DNA of 64,000 nt from DASXIF01 sp036498145 (GCA_963708625.1 CAVPSV010000002.1:992001-1056000); one strand, 5' to 3'. Shown: positions 28,723 to 41,293, counted from the stretch's first letter. Program-made: numbers and translations. The notes: generated by a model not told the origin, from the sequence alone.

Positions 28723-30680
28723 ATGCCACTGCCAGCACCAGACCTCGACGACCGCAAGTTCCAGGACATCGTCGACGAGGCGAAGCGACTCATCCCGCGA
28801 TACTGCCCGGAGTGGACGAACCACAACGTCTCCGACCCCGGCGTCGCGCTGATCGAATTGTTCGCCTGGATGAGCGAGATGGTGCTCTTCCGCGTCAACC
28901 AGGTACCGGAACGGCTCTACGTCCATTTCCTCAACATGGTCGGCATCGAACCGTTCCCGCCGTCGGTGGCTCGGGTCGACCTCACCTTCTGGCTCTCCGC
29001 CGTGCTGGAGACCTCGGTGATCGTGCCGACCGGCACCCAGGTGATGACCACGGTGGGGGCCAGCAGTGGCGGCGAGGAGCCGGTCGTGTTCGCCACGTCC
29101 GGCGAACTGGTGATCGCCCCGCCGGAGCTGTTCGCGGCGAAGACCACCACCGCGCTCGACGACCGGGTCAGCGACGTGTGGGACGACCTGCGGTTCAACG
29201 TGGTGGGCGTGCCGTGTTTCACCTCCCCCGATCTCACCCCCGGCGATGCCTTCTACCTCGGCTTCCAGCACAGCCTGGCCGGTTCCGTGTTGCGCCTGAC
29301 CGATCAGCGCGCAGGCCGAGGGCATCGGCGTGGACCCGAAGAACCCGCCGTTGGTGTGGGAGGTCTGGAACGGCGAGGCGTGGCTCACCGCGCAGGTCAC
29401 CGAGGACACCACCGGCGGCCTGAACCGGGCCGGCGAGATCGTGCTGCTGATCCCGATCGAGCACGAGCTGATGACCATCGGCAACACCGCCGCGTACTGG
29501 CTGCGGGCCCGGCTGCTCGCCCCCCAGCAGGGCCAGCCGACGTACCAGGCCAGCCCGCGGATGCGGTCGGTGGTCGCCGCGACGCTCGGTGGCACGGTGC
29601 GCGCCGAGCACGCGGAGAACGTCCCGCCCGAGATCCTCGGCCGCAGCGACGGCGGTGCGGGTCAGGCGTTCACCGTCTCGCGGGTCCCGGTGCTGCCCCG
29701 GCGCGACGGCGAGCACGTGGTGGTGACCGACTCCGACGGCGCCCAGGGCTGGGTCGAGGTGGAGGACTTCACCGCCTCGGAGCCCGAGGACAGGCACTAC
29801 ATCTGGGACAGCGGCAGCGGCATCATCCGATTCGGTCCGCGAGTGCGCTACCCGGACGGCAGCGTGCGCCAGCACGGCGCGATCCCGCGCGACAGTGCGC
29901 AGGTCTGCGTCACCCGCTACCGGCACGGTGGCGGCACGCAGGGGCAACGTCGGTGCCCGCACCCTCACCGTCATGCGCTCCACCGTCCCCTACGTCCGCG
30001 GCGCGATCAACCTCTCGCCGGCCACCGGCGGGGTGGACGCGGAGACGATCGCCGAGGCGAAGATCCGCGGGTCCGCTGACGTTGCGCACCGGACAGCGGG
30101 CGGTGACCGCGGGCGACTACGAGCGCCTCACGCTGGAGTCATCCACGCAGGTGGCCCGAGCGCGCTGCCTCACCACCGGGCGCGAGAACGGGTCGGTCCG
30201 GGTGCTGGTGGTGCCGCAGGTTCGCGGCACCGCGGACAAGCATCAGCTCGACGACTTCGCCATCGCCGCACCGTTGATGCGCGCATCACCGATCACCTGG
30301 ACTGCGCACCGCCTCGTCGGTGCGCGGCTCGAGGTGGGCACGCCGTACTACCAGGGCGTCTCGGTGGTGGCGCTGGTGCACGTCGGCACCGGGCGTCCGG
30401 CGGGACTGGTGCGTCAGCGCGCGCTCGACGCGCTGACCCGTTACGTCAACCCGCTGACCGGCGGCCCGGACGGCACGGCTGGCCGTTCGACGCGGACATC
30501 AACGCCGCGGTGGTGACCCAGCTGCTGGAGGGCGTCGAGGGCGTGGACCGGGTCGACGAGGTGCTGCTGTACGAGTACGACCTGCGCACCGGGCTACGCC
30601 TGGGCACCGGCAAGGACGTCATCCGCCTCGACCGCCACTCGCTGTTCCTGTCTGCGGGGCACCAGGTAGTCGCCCGATGA
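28723..30680 (+). CDS. baseplate J-like protein (Afp11/Pvc11 type), frameshifted
   Basis: About 650 residues. The N-terminus PDLDDRKFQDIVDEAKRLIPRY and the following NVSDPGVALIELFAWMSEM are signatures of the J-like baseplate wedge of eCIS. Later parts include YIWDSGSGIIRFGPRVRYPDG, TRYRHGGGTQGNVGA and TLRTGQRAVTAGDYERL, then DADINAAVVTQLLEGVEGV near the end. Indels near 29315, 29940, 30075, 30285 and 30475. The ATG at 28723 follows a GCCGAG leader with only a weak ribosome site. The stop overlaps the next start (ATGA). Confidence 0.9.
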
Positions 30681-31269
30681 CCTCGATCGTTCCCCGCCAG
30701 AACCCGCTCCCGGACGGCGTCCGTATCGGGCAGCGCAGTCCGCACTGGATGCTCAACCAGCTGCCGGTGGGCATGCTCGACGGCGAGTTCTTCGTCCGCT
30801 TCGTCTCGATCTTCCAGGAGCTTGGCGCCACGCTGCTGGAGAACGCCGACAACATCCCGAACCTGGTCGACGTCGACGTCTCACCGGACGCGATGGTGCG
30901 TTGGCTGAACACCTGGATCGGCGGCGGCTGCGATCGACCCGTCCCTGCCGCACGAGTTGCAGCGGCGCATCGTGCGCGGTTCGGCGCCAGACGTTGGGAC
31001 GGCGCGGCACGGTGGCGGGACTGAAGCGGTTCCTGGAGCTGACCAGCGGCGGGGTGGCCTACGTCAATGACGGCGGCGGGGTGTGGCGCGATGGCGACGC
31101 ACCGGATGACACCGCGTGGGTGACAATGTCAGTGGAGTCGACCGGCTGGATGCCGGTGGGCGATTTCGTGACGTTCGTGCGCGACGAGGTCCCCGCGCAC
31201 GTGCGGGCCGAGTTGTACGTCGGCTCGGCCCGCGTGTGGCGTTCGGACGGTGGACCGCTGAATGAGTGA
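30677..31269 (+). CDS. phage tail protein I-like baseplate protein (Afp12/Pvc12 type), frameshifted
   Basis: About 197 residues. The core region LLENADNIPNLVDVDVSP, WLNTWIGG and RRGTVAGLKRFLELTSGG (codons near 31005-31055) is the tail-protein-I pattern that completes the J-I baseplate wedge. Indels near 30935 and 30990. Its last 8 bases overlap the start of the zinc-ribbon gene. No tail-fibre or host-binding gene follows, unlike the situation in Afp and PVC. Confidence 0.85.
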
Positions 31270-32449
31270 CACTTTGCCCATGAGTAATTCCCATCCGCCG
31301 CCGGACTCGGCCGCGGGCGGGGAAGGCGACTGGCCGCCGCAGGATGCGCACTGGGCTCCCCCGCCGCCGGCCGAAGCACGTCGGAGCACGAGGAAGGCTC
31401 CTGGCCGCCGCCGGCCGAGCGGTCGGCCGCTCCGACGGCGTCGCCGCACGCCGAAGAGGTCGTGCCCGCCGAGGGCCAATGGGCGGTGCACGCGCCGTAC
31501 GGCTATCCGTCGCTGCCGGCGCCGGCGCTGTGGCCGGAGCGGGCGGCCTCGCCGGACGCACCGACCCAGCAGTGGCCCGCGCCCAACTACGACCAGGCGT
31601 ACGGCGCCCGCGCCGCCGACGTCCTACACCGCTCCCCCGGCGCAGCCACGGTGGGGACTCGCGGTGCCAGTGCCGCAAAACCAGCCGCCGCCCGCCGCCT
31701 ACACGTCGGCCCGCCGCCCGAGTTGTACCAGAGCCACCAGCCGCAGTACCAGCAGCCGCAGTACCAGCAACCGCAGTACCAGCAACCCCAATACCAGCGG
31801 CCACAAGGTTACGAGCAGCCGGACTACGACCCGTACCCGCCGCAGACCGACCCGACCCGCCGCAGACGAGAGGTACAACCCGCAGTACCCGCCCGGGCGG
31901 TTACGACGCGACCCAGTGGGTGACCGCCGCAGCCGCGCCAGTGGGAATCGCCGCGCGTGGCAGACGTACATGCCGGCCTACCCGACGCGCACGCGACGCT
32001 GCCACCGGGCGGCCAGGCGGAGACGATCACCTGCCCGGAGTGCGGCGCGGTGCAGACGATTGCGGTCAATCGCCGGGACGCCGAGGACTTCTGCATCAAC
32101 TGCGACTACCCGCTGTTCTGGACGCCGTCCACGATCCGCTACGACCGCGGCGAGATGGGCGACCAATCATTGCGCCGATTGCCCGGCACGGTGGGCCGCG
32201 CGACGTTGGCGTCGGTGCCGTGTCCGCATTGCGCCGAGCCGAACACCGTGCACGCCGTGGTGTGCGTGCGCTGCGGCCTGCCGATGCACCCGTGCCGGCG
32301 CCGATCGTCTACGTGCCGCCGCCGATCCCACCGCCGGTGTACGTCGAGCCGAAGCCGGCGTCGCCTGGTGGGTGTGGCTGCTCATCGCGCTGACGTTCGT
32401 GGCCACCGTCGTGCTGATCGTGCTGGTGCTCACCCACAAGATCGGCTGA
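31262..32449 (+). CDS. proline-rich zinc-ribbon protein with C-terminal membrane anchor, frameshifted
   Basis: About 395 residues when frames are joined. Order: a disordered Pro/Ala-rich N-terminal half including five QPQYQ-type repeats (31741-31800); two zinc ribbons (CPECGAVQ... with CINC, and CPHC... with CVRC, 32030-32285); a Pro/Val-rich link; and a last hydrophobic segment WWVWLLIALTFVATVVLIVL ending in HKIG. With no signal peptide and a helix at the very end, the bulk should be cytoplasmic and tail-anchored. It overlaps the tail-protein-I gene by 8 bp and is the last rightward gene of the CIS block. It could dock CIS particles to the membrane, the role reported for the membrane protein CisA in Streptomyces; homology to CisA is not shown here. 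Indels near 31360, 31410, 31900 and 32290. Confidence 0.65.
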   Translation: MSDTLPMSNSHPPPDSAAGGEGDWPPQDAHWAPPPPAEARRSTRKAPGRRRPSGRPLRRRRRTPKRSCPPRANGRCTRRTAIRRCRRRRCGRSGRPRRTHRPSSGPRPTTTRRTAPAPPTSYTAPPAQPRWGLAVPVPQNQPPPAAYTSARRPSCTRATSRSTSSRSTSNRSTSNPNTSGHKVTSSRTTTRTRRRPTRPAADERYNPQYPPGRLRRDPVGDRRSRASGNRRAWQTYMPAYPTRTRRCHRAARRRRSPARSAARCRRLRSIAGTPRTSASTATTRCSGRRPRSATTAARWATNHCADCPARWAARRWRRCRVRIAPSRTPCTPWCACAAACRCTRAGADRLRAAADPTAGVRRAEAGVAWWVWLLIALTFVATVVLIVLVLTHKIG

Positions 32450-32561
32450 GCCCGCCCACACTGCTGCCCGTCCCCACTGCTGCCCGGTGCAACAGCCGGG
32501 ACACGCCGCCGTCCGCGACCACAGCGCCGTTTTGGTCACAGGTGAGGCACAACGCGCACGG

Positions 32562-35500
32562 TCAGGGGGCCGTCGCCGTAACCGTGATCGTCTGAGATGC
32601 GGTGGAGTTCACCGTGATCGTCTGGGGCAGCGCTCCGGCGGGGATGGACCCGGTGACCTGATGCGTGGTGGTCGTGCGCCCCGGTCGTCGTGTCGTACGT
32701 GCCGCTCAGATCGAGGGTGTAGGTGCCGAACGGTACGTCGGTCAGAGCGTAGAAGCCGTGCCGTTGCCCGCGACGGCTTGGTTGACGTTGGTCGTGATGC
32801 CGGAAGTTGGGTCCGGCGTGAGCGTAAGCGTGGCGGTGCTATTGGGTAGTTGCCGGGTGGCCGGCCACCTTGAGCGTGAACGGCGCGCCCTGATTCAGTG
32901 ATGACGATGTTCCCGCTGGAGGACTGCCGCTGCAGAACGAATTCGGCGTCAGCTGCCAGTTCGCCGGCAGTGCAGTCGTTCCGGCGCTCGGTGCCGATAG
33001 CGACCGTGTAGGTTTTGCCGGTGGCGACCCCAGAATGTGGCGGTTGCTGCGGTCGGCGACAGCCGCGAATGGGAACGCGTTGTTTGAATAGACGTCGTCG
33101 GTGCCGTCGTTGAGGACGATCGACGGACTCGGTGGGATGACATTCGGGTCGGTGAGTAGGTGGTGCGCCTCGCCTTCGAGCTGGACTTGGAACTCATCGA
33201 GCGTGTAGTCGAGGCTGATATCGCCGCCGGGCCCGGGCACCACTACCGGCGTCGCCGCGGGGCTGACGCACGAGCCCTGAGCGGTCACGCTCGTGGCGAC
33301 TGTGCATGTTAGTGCCGGACCGGCCGACGCGCCGCCCGGGACGATCGTGCCGAGGTGCCCAGTCGGGAGCGTGACGGACAACTTCCAGTTGTGGCTATCG
33401 GCCGGCACCGCGTCGAACGTCCAACTGTTGATCTTCGTTGTGGAGTTGTACGCCCCGGTGGCCGAGAAGGTCCAGGAGCTGTCGTGGAAATTCGTGAGCG
33501 TCGCGGCGGCACCGGACACATCGTCACCGGCTGCGGTGGTAGCGATGTTCAGGGTCACGTTATGGGATGCCCGTTGCAAGGTCACCGGACTAAACTGGCC
33601 CGACTGACCGCCGACGACGGTGATCGATTGCGGCGTGACGCCGGCGGCCGCCGGGTCGACGGCGCTGTAATTCAGGTTGTTGCCGCTCGCCGCGAGGTTG
33701 ATGCGCGCCACGTAGGTGCCGTCCGGCGCATTCGTGAAGACGAAAGAGCCGTTCACGTTGGCGGAGTTGATGGCTGTGGTCGTGATGAGGTCGCCACCCG
33801 TGACATTCTTCGAGATGACGAAATGCCCATCGGTGGGGTCGAGCGTGCCGAGCTCCACCGGGATGCCGTTCAGCCCAGTGGGGATTGTGGTGTTGCCCTG
33901 CAAGCCCAGGACGCTTCCGGAGATGGTGTTCTGGATCAGCGTTACCGGGACGTCCAGTGGTTGGGGCGGGTTGTTGCTCAACGGCACGGTGTATTGGATC
34001 GTGACCGGCCGTATCTGTGCCCCTTGGACCGTGATGGTGTAGGTCGCCGGGTTGAGGCCGGTGAACTCGAACCGATCAGCCGCCGTTTGGGTGGTGACCG
34101 TCCTAGCCGGCCTCCGAGGTGTCGACACGTTGCAGCGTGACACTCGCGCACGGTCCGGCGGTGGTTGTCGGGCAATGCAGCAATCCGCTACCCACGTTGA
34201 TGCCGACGTCAAAGGTGACCGGCGCCTCAAACAACCAGTGGCGGCCCGTGTCCAGATTGCTGGTGATGTTGTTGGAGCCCGCGTTGATGGTGATCGTGGT
34301 GGTCCACGTCATGTATCCGGTCGCGCTGACCTGCACGGTCCACTGCCCAGGCGTCATGACCAGCGGATTGCTGGGACTGAGCGTGAAGTTGCCACCGCTG
34401 TCGGTGAATGCGCTCAGCCCCCCAGCCGGCACCGTAGTGCCGGTGATGGTGGGGCAGGTGGTGCCGCACGGAGCCGCGATCACCGTCGCACCCGGTAGGA
34501 GCTGCGTCGGATATGTACCCAAGGGAACGGCCGGGCTAGGCGGGTAGGTCAAATCTGGTCCACCGAGGATCGCGATGATCTGCCCGCTCAGACCGCCCTT
34601 CGCGGTCAGTTTCAGCGCGTCGGGGCCCCCGTCGAAGCTGCACTCGGCGGTGTTGAAGGTGCAGGTGACATTCGCGCTGACCTGCCCGTACCCGGTCAGG
34701 CTCGCCGTCACCGTGTAGGTGCCGGGCCAGGCCTCGTCGTTCTGGCGGATCTTGGCGTCGAGCCAGACCAGGGCGGCACTGCTCGTCGGCTCGGGCGCAG
34801 CCGGATCCACCGAGGCGGTCACCTGGCCGGATCCAGTGGCATGGATCGCGGTGACGGTGATGGTCGCGCCGGCCAGGTTGCCCGCTTGCGAAGCCTCGAG
34901 CTGGAGAGTCTGCGTCGAGATCGGGGTCGGGTTCGCCGTGAGCGGGATTCCGGACGCCGGGATCGTGACCGTCTGTGTCGGTACGCCGACGATGCCGGCG
35001 CCCGGAGGCACCGTCAGCGTTACCACTCGGGTCTTGAGCGCCAACGACGGAACGGTGACCGTGGTGCCGGTCCCCGCGTTGGGCGACACGTGCGACGTGC
35101 TGCACGGCGAGCTCGTCGGGATCGTGCCCGCTGCCGGGTCGTGCCCGTCCTTGGTGACGATGAAGCAGCCGTTGGCGTCAGTCAGGACATTGACCGTCTG
35201 CGTGATCGGATTGCTGCCGTCGAAGCCGGTGGTGCCGGTGATCGAGACGGTGGCACCGTCGACCGGGTTGCTGGCGTTGTCGAAGTACGGGCTCACGATC
35301 CGACCCCAGACCACGTCCACGCTCGTGGTCAGATTCAGCGTCGCCTGACTGTCGTTGTTGTTGTTGACCGTCAGGCTGACAGAGCCGGTGGCCGTGCCAC
35401 CGGCGCCCGGGAGAGTCAACGTCACCGTGCACACGACCGGGCCAGCTGCCACGCCTTCGACGGTGAGCTTCCCACCCGTGCTGGCCGGGCTGACGGTTGT

Positions 35501-38500
35501 GATCTTGGTCGTATCCCCGAACGAGATGTTGGGCGCTGGGGGCGACGCGGTGCTGGCGCAGGTTGCCGAACCCGATCCCGGCAGAGCCAACGAGCTTGCG
35601 CCCGTAGCGGGATCGATAACGCTGACGGTGAGGATCACTCGGCCGAGGCGGGATATGGACGGGGAATACGTCGCGGTCTGGCCGTGCTGGACGGTTTCGA
35701 CCTCTGGCGTGGTGGTTTCGACGTACCAGGGGTTGGTGACGACGAGATAGGCCTGGTACGAGCCGTCGCACAAGTTGTCGATCTTGTAGGTGCCGTCGGT
35801 GCCGATGACAGCCATCCGCACGTCGGGCAGGCCGCTGGTGTCACACCGCGCCGGCGGGATCGAGGTCAGCGGTGTCGGTGGCACCAGCGGTGCCGTGGAC
35901 GAGGTGGGTTGGGTTGGACACGACGTCGGCGCCGACGTCGGTAGCTCGTCGGTCGGGAACACCCAGACACAGTTCGCGTACGGCGGGTGCAGCACGCCCG
36001 GCACGCTGGCTGGTGGCCCGTCATTCTGCAGGCCGCCGCTGGCGATGCCTGGACCGCCGATGGTGCCTGCGATGGTGTCCGCCGGGAACAGGTTGACCTG
36101 CGGTGCCGTGCCCACGCCGTCGAACGGCACCCGCACGTTGACGGTGGCGGTGAGGAAGCCGGTCGCGTGGATGGTGATGTGGTACAGGCCGGCCGGCAGC
36201 GGCGTGGCCGGGCTGGCCGGCGTGGATCCGGCGATCTCGCCGACGATGTCGTACTGCGTCGGGCCCCCGGTGGACGGTGTCAGCACACGCGCTATCGGCG
36301 TAGGTGGCGACCGTGTTCGACGCCGGCTTCTTGCGCTATCAGCACCGGGTTGCCGGCGTCGTCGGTCATGCTCAGCGTGATCGTGCACGGCCCGCTGGGG
36401 CCGAACTCGACGAACTGGACGGGCTGGCACTCGAACTCGAACTCGACGTCGCCACGTTGAAGCAGGTGACCGTGCCGCTCGGGCTTACCGCGCTCGCGAT
36501 GAAGCCGGTGATCGAGTTGTTGCTGACGAAGCTCTGCGCCTGCAGCGTCATTGATGTGGTCGGCACGACAACGGTCTGGCCGGCCACCGCGACGACGTTG
36601 GCGTACACCGTGCCGAAGCCGAACAACGCAGCGCTGAGGGTGTAGGTGCCGGGCGTGACACCGTCGATGCGGAACTCGCCGTCGCTGCCGGTGATGGACT
36701 TGTAGGTGTTGGTCGAGGAACTCAGCACCAGTCCGGCGCCGTTCACCCCGGCAAGGGTGTTGTTCACGACCCGGCCGGTCACCGACGCGGTCGCGGACTG
36801 CAACGCGATGGTCGGCACGTGCACGCTGGACACGCCGGCCTTGATGGTCACCGACTGCGTCTGCGGCAGGTATCCGGTCTCGGCCGCGGTCAGCGTGTAC
36901 TTGCCCGGCGGCAGGTCCGGCAGCGTGAAGTCGCCGGCGATGTTGCTGCGCGAGTTGGTCGGTGGCGTCACGCTGGACGCGGTGCGGGTGTTGGTGCCGT
37001 CGGTCGCGGTGATCTGCACGCCACCCAGGCCGCCGACCTCACCGAGGCTGTTCGGACCGATCACCCGGCCGAGCAGCGAACCCACGCCGGCCTTCAACGC
37101 CAGGTTCACCACCGAGGAGCCGCCGGCCGCGAGCGTCACGATCCTGGACTCGGTGCTCAGCCCGTTCTGGCCGGCGGTGACCACGTAACTGTCCGGCGTG
37201 GACAGACCCGTGACGGTCCAGCCGCCGATGTCACCCTTGCTGTTGCTGCTGGTGGTGATCGTGTTGGTGCCATCGGAGATGGAGATCTGGGCGGCGCCGA
37301 CCTGCCCGCTCGGGCCGATGATGTGTCCGCTGAGCGTGCCCTGTCCGGGCACCAGGGTGACGGCCAGTGGCTGGGTCGCGGCCGAGGAGGAGGAGTCGAC
37401 GATGTACTGCTGGGTCTGATAGCCGGGCTTGGCGAACACGAGCAGGTAGTAACCGGGCGCCTTCACGTTGCCGAACGACCAGGTGCCGTCGGTCTGGGAC
37501 ATGGTGGCGCGCGACTGCACGGCATTTGCCGGGCTGGTCAGCACCACAGCGCTCTGCGGGATCTTGCCGATCTCGGAGAAGCTGGACGCGTCGACGCCCA
37601 CCGGGCTCGCCGCCTGCGCGGCCTCGTCCACCAGCGAGGTGGGGGTGATCCCGACATGGACTCCGCCGGGCTGTTGTCCGGCGATCGTGCCGGCCAGCTG
37701 GATGCTCGAGGCGCCGTTGGCGCCGGCCGCCGCACCGCCCGCACTGCCGGCTGCGCCGCCCGCACCGCCCGCGCCGTTCTTGCCGCCGCTCCCGCTGGCG
37801 CCACCGCTCGGCGTCGCCCCCTTGGCCTCGGCGCTGGCCTGCGCGGCCGCGACCTTGTCGCTCGCCTTGTTCTGATTGCCCTGGATCGTCGAGGCAAGCT
37901 TGGGGATGAAGATGATCGCCGCCGCGCCCCACATCACCACGATGGCGCACAGGACGATGAACTTCGTCGCGCTGTTGCCGAGGAACGCTTTGGTGGTGAC
38001 CGCGCCCTCGACGCGCCGCGGTGAACCCGATCCGCGCGCGCTGATCGTGTAAGAGAAGCGCTGCGGCCTGCCGAAGGCGCGTCCGCGGACACGGATACGC
38101 CCGCGCACCGGCACCACGGCACCGGCCGGCACCTCGATCGTTTCGTAGTCGAGGGTGACCTCGGCCGCTTCGGTGGAGTGCACCTCGAGCCGGACGTACT
38201 CGTCCGCCGCGCCACTGTTGTTGACCAGCACGGTGATCCGCCGACGGAGGTAGGCCGACGATTCGGTCGGCCTGACCTGGACGTCGACCTGGCCGGGGGC
38301 ATCGACGACCAGCGCCGTCTCCGCGATCGCGGTGGCCGACGTCGCGCGCTCGCCCACCGGGTCCAGAGCCTGGACCGCGACCGCCAGCGGATAGACCGCC
38401 GGAATGGTGCCGCTGGCCGGATCGAAGGTGAGGTCGGCGGCGACCGTCTCCCCCGGCATCAGCGGACGGCTGCGGCTCGGGCGCGGCAACCAGTCGGCGT

Positions 38501-38657
38501 CCACGCCCAGGGTGGTCACCGACATGACCCGTGGCTCGAGGGCCCGGTTCGTGATCAGGATGCGGGCGGTGACCGGGCTGCCGGCCGACGTGCGGATCTC
38601 CGGTTCGACAACGATCGTCGGCGGCAGTTCGCCGAAGCCGCGGCGGGGGGTGGTCAT
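32562..38657 (-). CDS. cassette gene C: giant single-span membrane protein with Ig-like and carboxypeptidase-regulatory-like repeats, frameshifted
   Basis: About 2,030 residues. Residues 1-230 form two Ig-like domains (start MTTPRRGFGELPPTI; later SAYLRRRITVLVNNSGAADEY) with no signal peptide. One membrane helix follows (~233-252, KFIVLCAIVVMWGAAAIIFI), then a Gly/Ala linker and a long exported array of beta domains of carboxypeptidase-regulatory type, each with a G-x-Y-x-L or G-x-Y-x-I strand (for example PPGKYTLTAAETGY, DGSYQAYLVVTNPWY). The basic ends before the helix place the N-terminus inside. Frame changes lie near 36460, 36300, 34110, 32840, 32750 and 32690; the protein reads on across each. 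ATGA overlap with gene B. The end 32562 is reached only in the repaired frame (TITVTATAP). Function unknown; position suggests a CIS partner. Confidence 0.7.
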
Positions 38658-41292
38658 TGCGTCACCTTGATCACTACACCGGTGTGCTGGTCACTCGGCG
38701 TGACAGTGACCTGCAGGGTGTTGGTCGCGTTGGTGGGATCGGTGGTTGGCCCGGCGGCGAGGATGTAACGGCCCGCGTCAATTCCGGCGAAGGTGAAGTT
38801 GCCGTTGGCGTCGGTCGTTCTGGTCGCGGTGACCACGGTCGGGTATTGCGATTCAAGGTATAGGAATACCGTCCATTGCGCGCGTACGCCCTGGTTCGGC
38901 GCGGCCGGATTCACGCAGCAGCGGACCGTGCCGGACAGCGAGGCGCGTTGCGCCAGCACCATCGGCTCGACGAGTGTCTGCCCCGCCGCGACGGTGATCA
39001 CCCTCGAAGTCGGGCTGGTGCCGGCGCCGGCGCTCGCCGTGATCGTGTACGTGCCGGGTGGAATCTGTTCCAACCGGAACTGCCCGCACGAGGCCAGCGG
39101 CACGCTCGCGCTGATCACCGTGTAGGTCGAGGAACCGGAGTTGAGCGAAACGGTCGCTTCGCCCAGGTTGTTGCCGACCCCGCACGGGGTCGCGCCGCTG
39201 GGCTGGGTCACGGTGCCGGTCACCACCGCGGTCGCCGATTGCAACGCGGTGGTGATGCCGGAAGAGGTGATCGTCGCGCCGAGCGAACCGGGCGTCACGT
39301 TGCCACCGGCGTCCAGCGCCACCGACACGGTCTGCGAGGCCAGGTCCGGTCTGGAGAAGGTGATCGTGTACTGCCCGGGCAACGGCAGCCCGCTGGCCCG
39401 CCAGGTGCCGATGGTGTTCGCGCTGGTCCCGGACTCCTGGCTGTCGGTCACCGTCTGCACGGTGAGCAGGCCGTTGGTCACCGTCACCGAAACTCCCGGT
39501 GCGCGCGCCCCGGTCGGCAGGGTGGTGACGATGCCGGTGAGCGTGCCGGACGAACCGGTCAAAGTGATCGCCACGCCGGTGAGTTTCTGCCCGGCGGCCA
39601 GCGATATCGACAGCGTCTGCGAGGCAAAGCCGTTCAAGCTCGCGACCACGGTGAAGGTCGCGGGCGTCGGCAGATCTCGCAACGTGAAGGAACCGACGTT
39701 GGTGTCGGTGAGTGACACGGTGTTTACCGTCGTCTGACCCGAGGTCGCAGTCAAGGTGACACCGCCGAGCGGCCCGGACTGTGAGGTAACGGTTCCGCTG
39801 ATCAAGCCGTCGCCCTTGCTCAGCGTGATGATCACGCCGTTGCGGGTCTCGCCCGCGCCGATGTCGATGCGCTGGGTGGAGGTGGCGTAACCGGCCTTGG
39901 TCACCACCAGGTCGTAGACGCTCGGCGACGGCACATTCGCGATCGTGAATGACCCATCCGAGCCGATTGGCACGATTTTCACCACTGCGCCGCCGTTGTC
40001 CGGTGGCGTGATCACCCCGGGCGTGATGGTGGCCGGCTGCAGCGTGCTGGTCGGCACGATCGAGGCTCCGCTGCTGGGCACAGTCTCCAGGAACAACGTC
40101 GCGGCCGAGACGTCGTCGCCGACGACCTGGCCGGAGATCGACGCCGGCACGCCGCCCAGGCGCACGTTCAAGCCGGCCTGCTGCTGATTGGGACCGAGAG
40201 TGATGGTGGTGGCGTCGGCGGCCGACGTGGCGCCCGGGTACCAGAGCTGTACGAACCCGGCACCGCGGAAGCTGAGCTTGTACTGACCACCGGCCAGGTT
40301 CGTCAGCCGGTACGCGCCCTGCGCGTCGGTCGCGGTGGTGGCGAGGGCGGTATCGGTGTCGGTGGCGGAGAAGACGCTCACCGCGACACCGGCGACCGGC
40401 TTGCCGGAGGTGAGCTGGGTGACGGTGCCGGCCATGCCGGACGTGCCGGTCGCCCCGGTCGAGTTGCGCGCGGCGGCAACCTGCAGCGCCAGGTTCCGGT
40501 CCGCGGTGGTCTGCCCGACCAGCCGGGACAGCGCGATGGTGATCACGATGGCGAAGACGGTGATCGCCAGGAGCAGACCGATGAGCGACAGCACGCCGCG
40601 CGACATGACCGACTTCTGCAGGAACGTCGCCTTCGCCAACGCGTCGCGTTCGTTGCGCGGCTGCTGGAACTGGTCCGGGTCGTACCCGACGTAGCCGGGG
40701 TCATCCGGCGGGGTGTCCAGGTAGATGGACAGCATCCGCACGGCCAGCGTGCCGAAGAACCGGCGCCGGGCCTTGGCGCGCATGTCCACCACCGCGTGCT
40801 GCCCGGGCGCCAGCACGACACGTTCGGGTTCGAAGGCGAACTGCACCTGGGCCTGCTCATCATCGCCGTCGAGCTGGCCCTTGATGATGGTGTTGCCCTT
40901 GTTCTCGACCAGCAGGCTGAACGTCGCCGAACGACCGCCGGTCACCGCCATCGGGTCGACGCGCAACTGGACCCGGCTGTCCGGCGGCACGAACAGATCG
41001 ACTTCGCTGATGGTGCTCGCCTGCGGCGGGGTCAGCTCGCGCACCTGGATCGCGATGCGGCGACTGCCCGCCGGGATGCCCTCCGGCGCGGTGATGATGG
41101 CGCGCAGGATGCGGGATTCGTTCGGGAACAGCGAGATCTGGTCGGTCTCGAGTTCTACCCAACCGGGGTCGGCACCGAGCACCCGAACGGTGTAGCCGCC
41201 GATGACGGTGCCGTCGTTGCTGACCCGGATCTGTACCTCCGCGGGCCGGCCCGGACGATCTCGGTCTGGCGAGGCGTGACGTCAACTCTCAT
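38654..41292 (-). CDS. cassette gene B: single-span membrane protein with Ig-like and carboxypeptidase-regulatory-like repeats
   Basis: About 879 residues. The start MRVDVTPRQTEI leads, after an indel near 41250, into VRVLGADPGWVELETDQ and a second Ig-like domain (RSATFSLLVENKGNT). A positively charged stretch (RAKARRRFFG) precedes a membrane helix near residues 234-256 (LSLIGLLLAITVFAIVITIAL). The exported part has about seven carboxypeptidase-regulatory-like domains (TDAQGAYRLTNLAGGQYKLSF, VGSFTLRDLPTPATFTV, LPLPGQYTITFSRP, DANGNFTFAGIDAGRYIL). The ATG at 41292 lies 1 nt after the stop of gene A; the stop overlaps gene C (ATGA). B and B' agree closely through the helix (FAIVITIALS). No enzymatic motif is seen, so a structural or binding role is likely. 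Confidence 0.72.
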
Positions 41293-41293
41293 G

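Noticed and set aside
19591..31269. Type VI secretion system
   Set aside because: No TssB/TssC two-gene sheath, ClpV or TssJLM membrane complex; single-gene sheath, LysM adaptor and Afp15-like ATPase fit eCIS.
33293..34547. Long plus-strand open frames opposite the cassettes (also 38.8-41.2, 42.3-43.8, 50.8-52.5 and 53.4-55.9 kb)
   Set aside because: They lack ribosome sites and domain patterns, are Arg/Gly-rich, and mirror the codon positions of the minus-strand genes; they are shadows in GC-rich DNA.
34103..36430. A separate fourth cassette gene downstream of C
   Set aside because: Its apparent start is out of frame with the repeated domains; reading continues from C across indels, and C' shows the same domains in one run.
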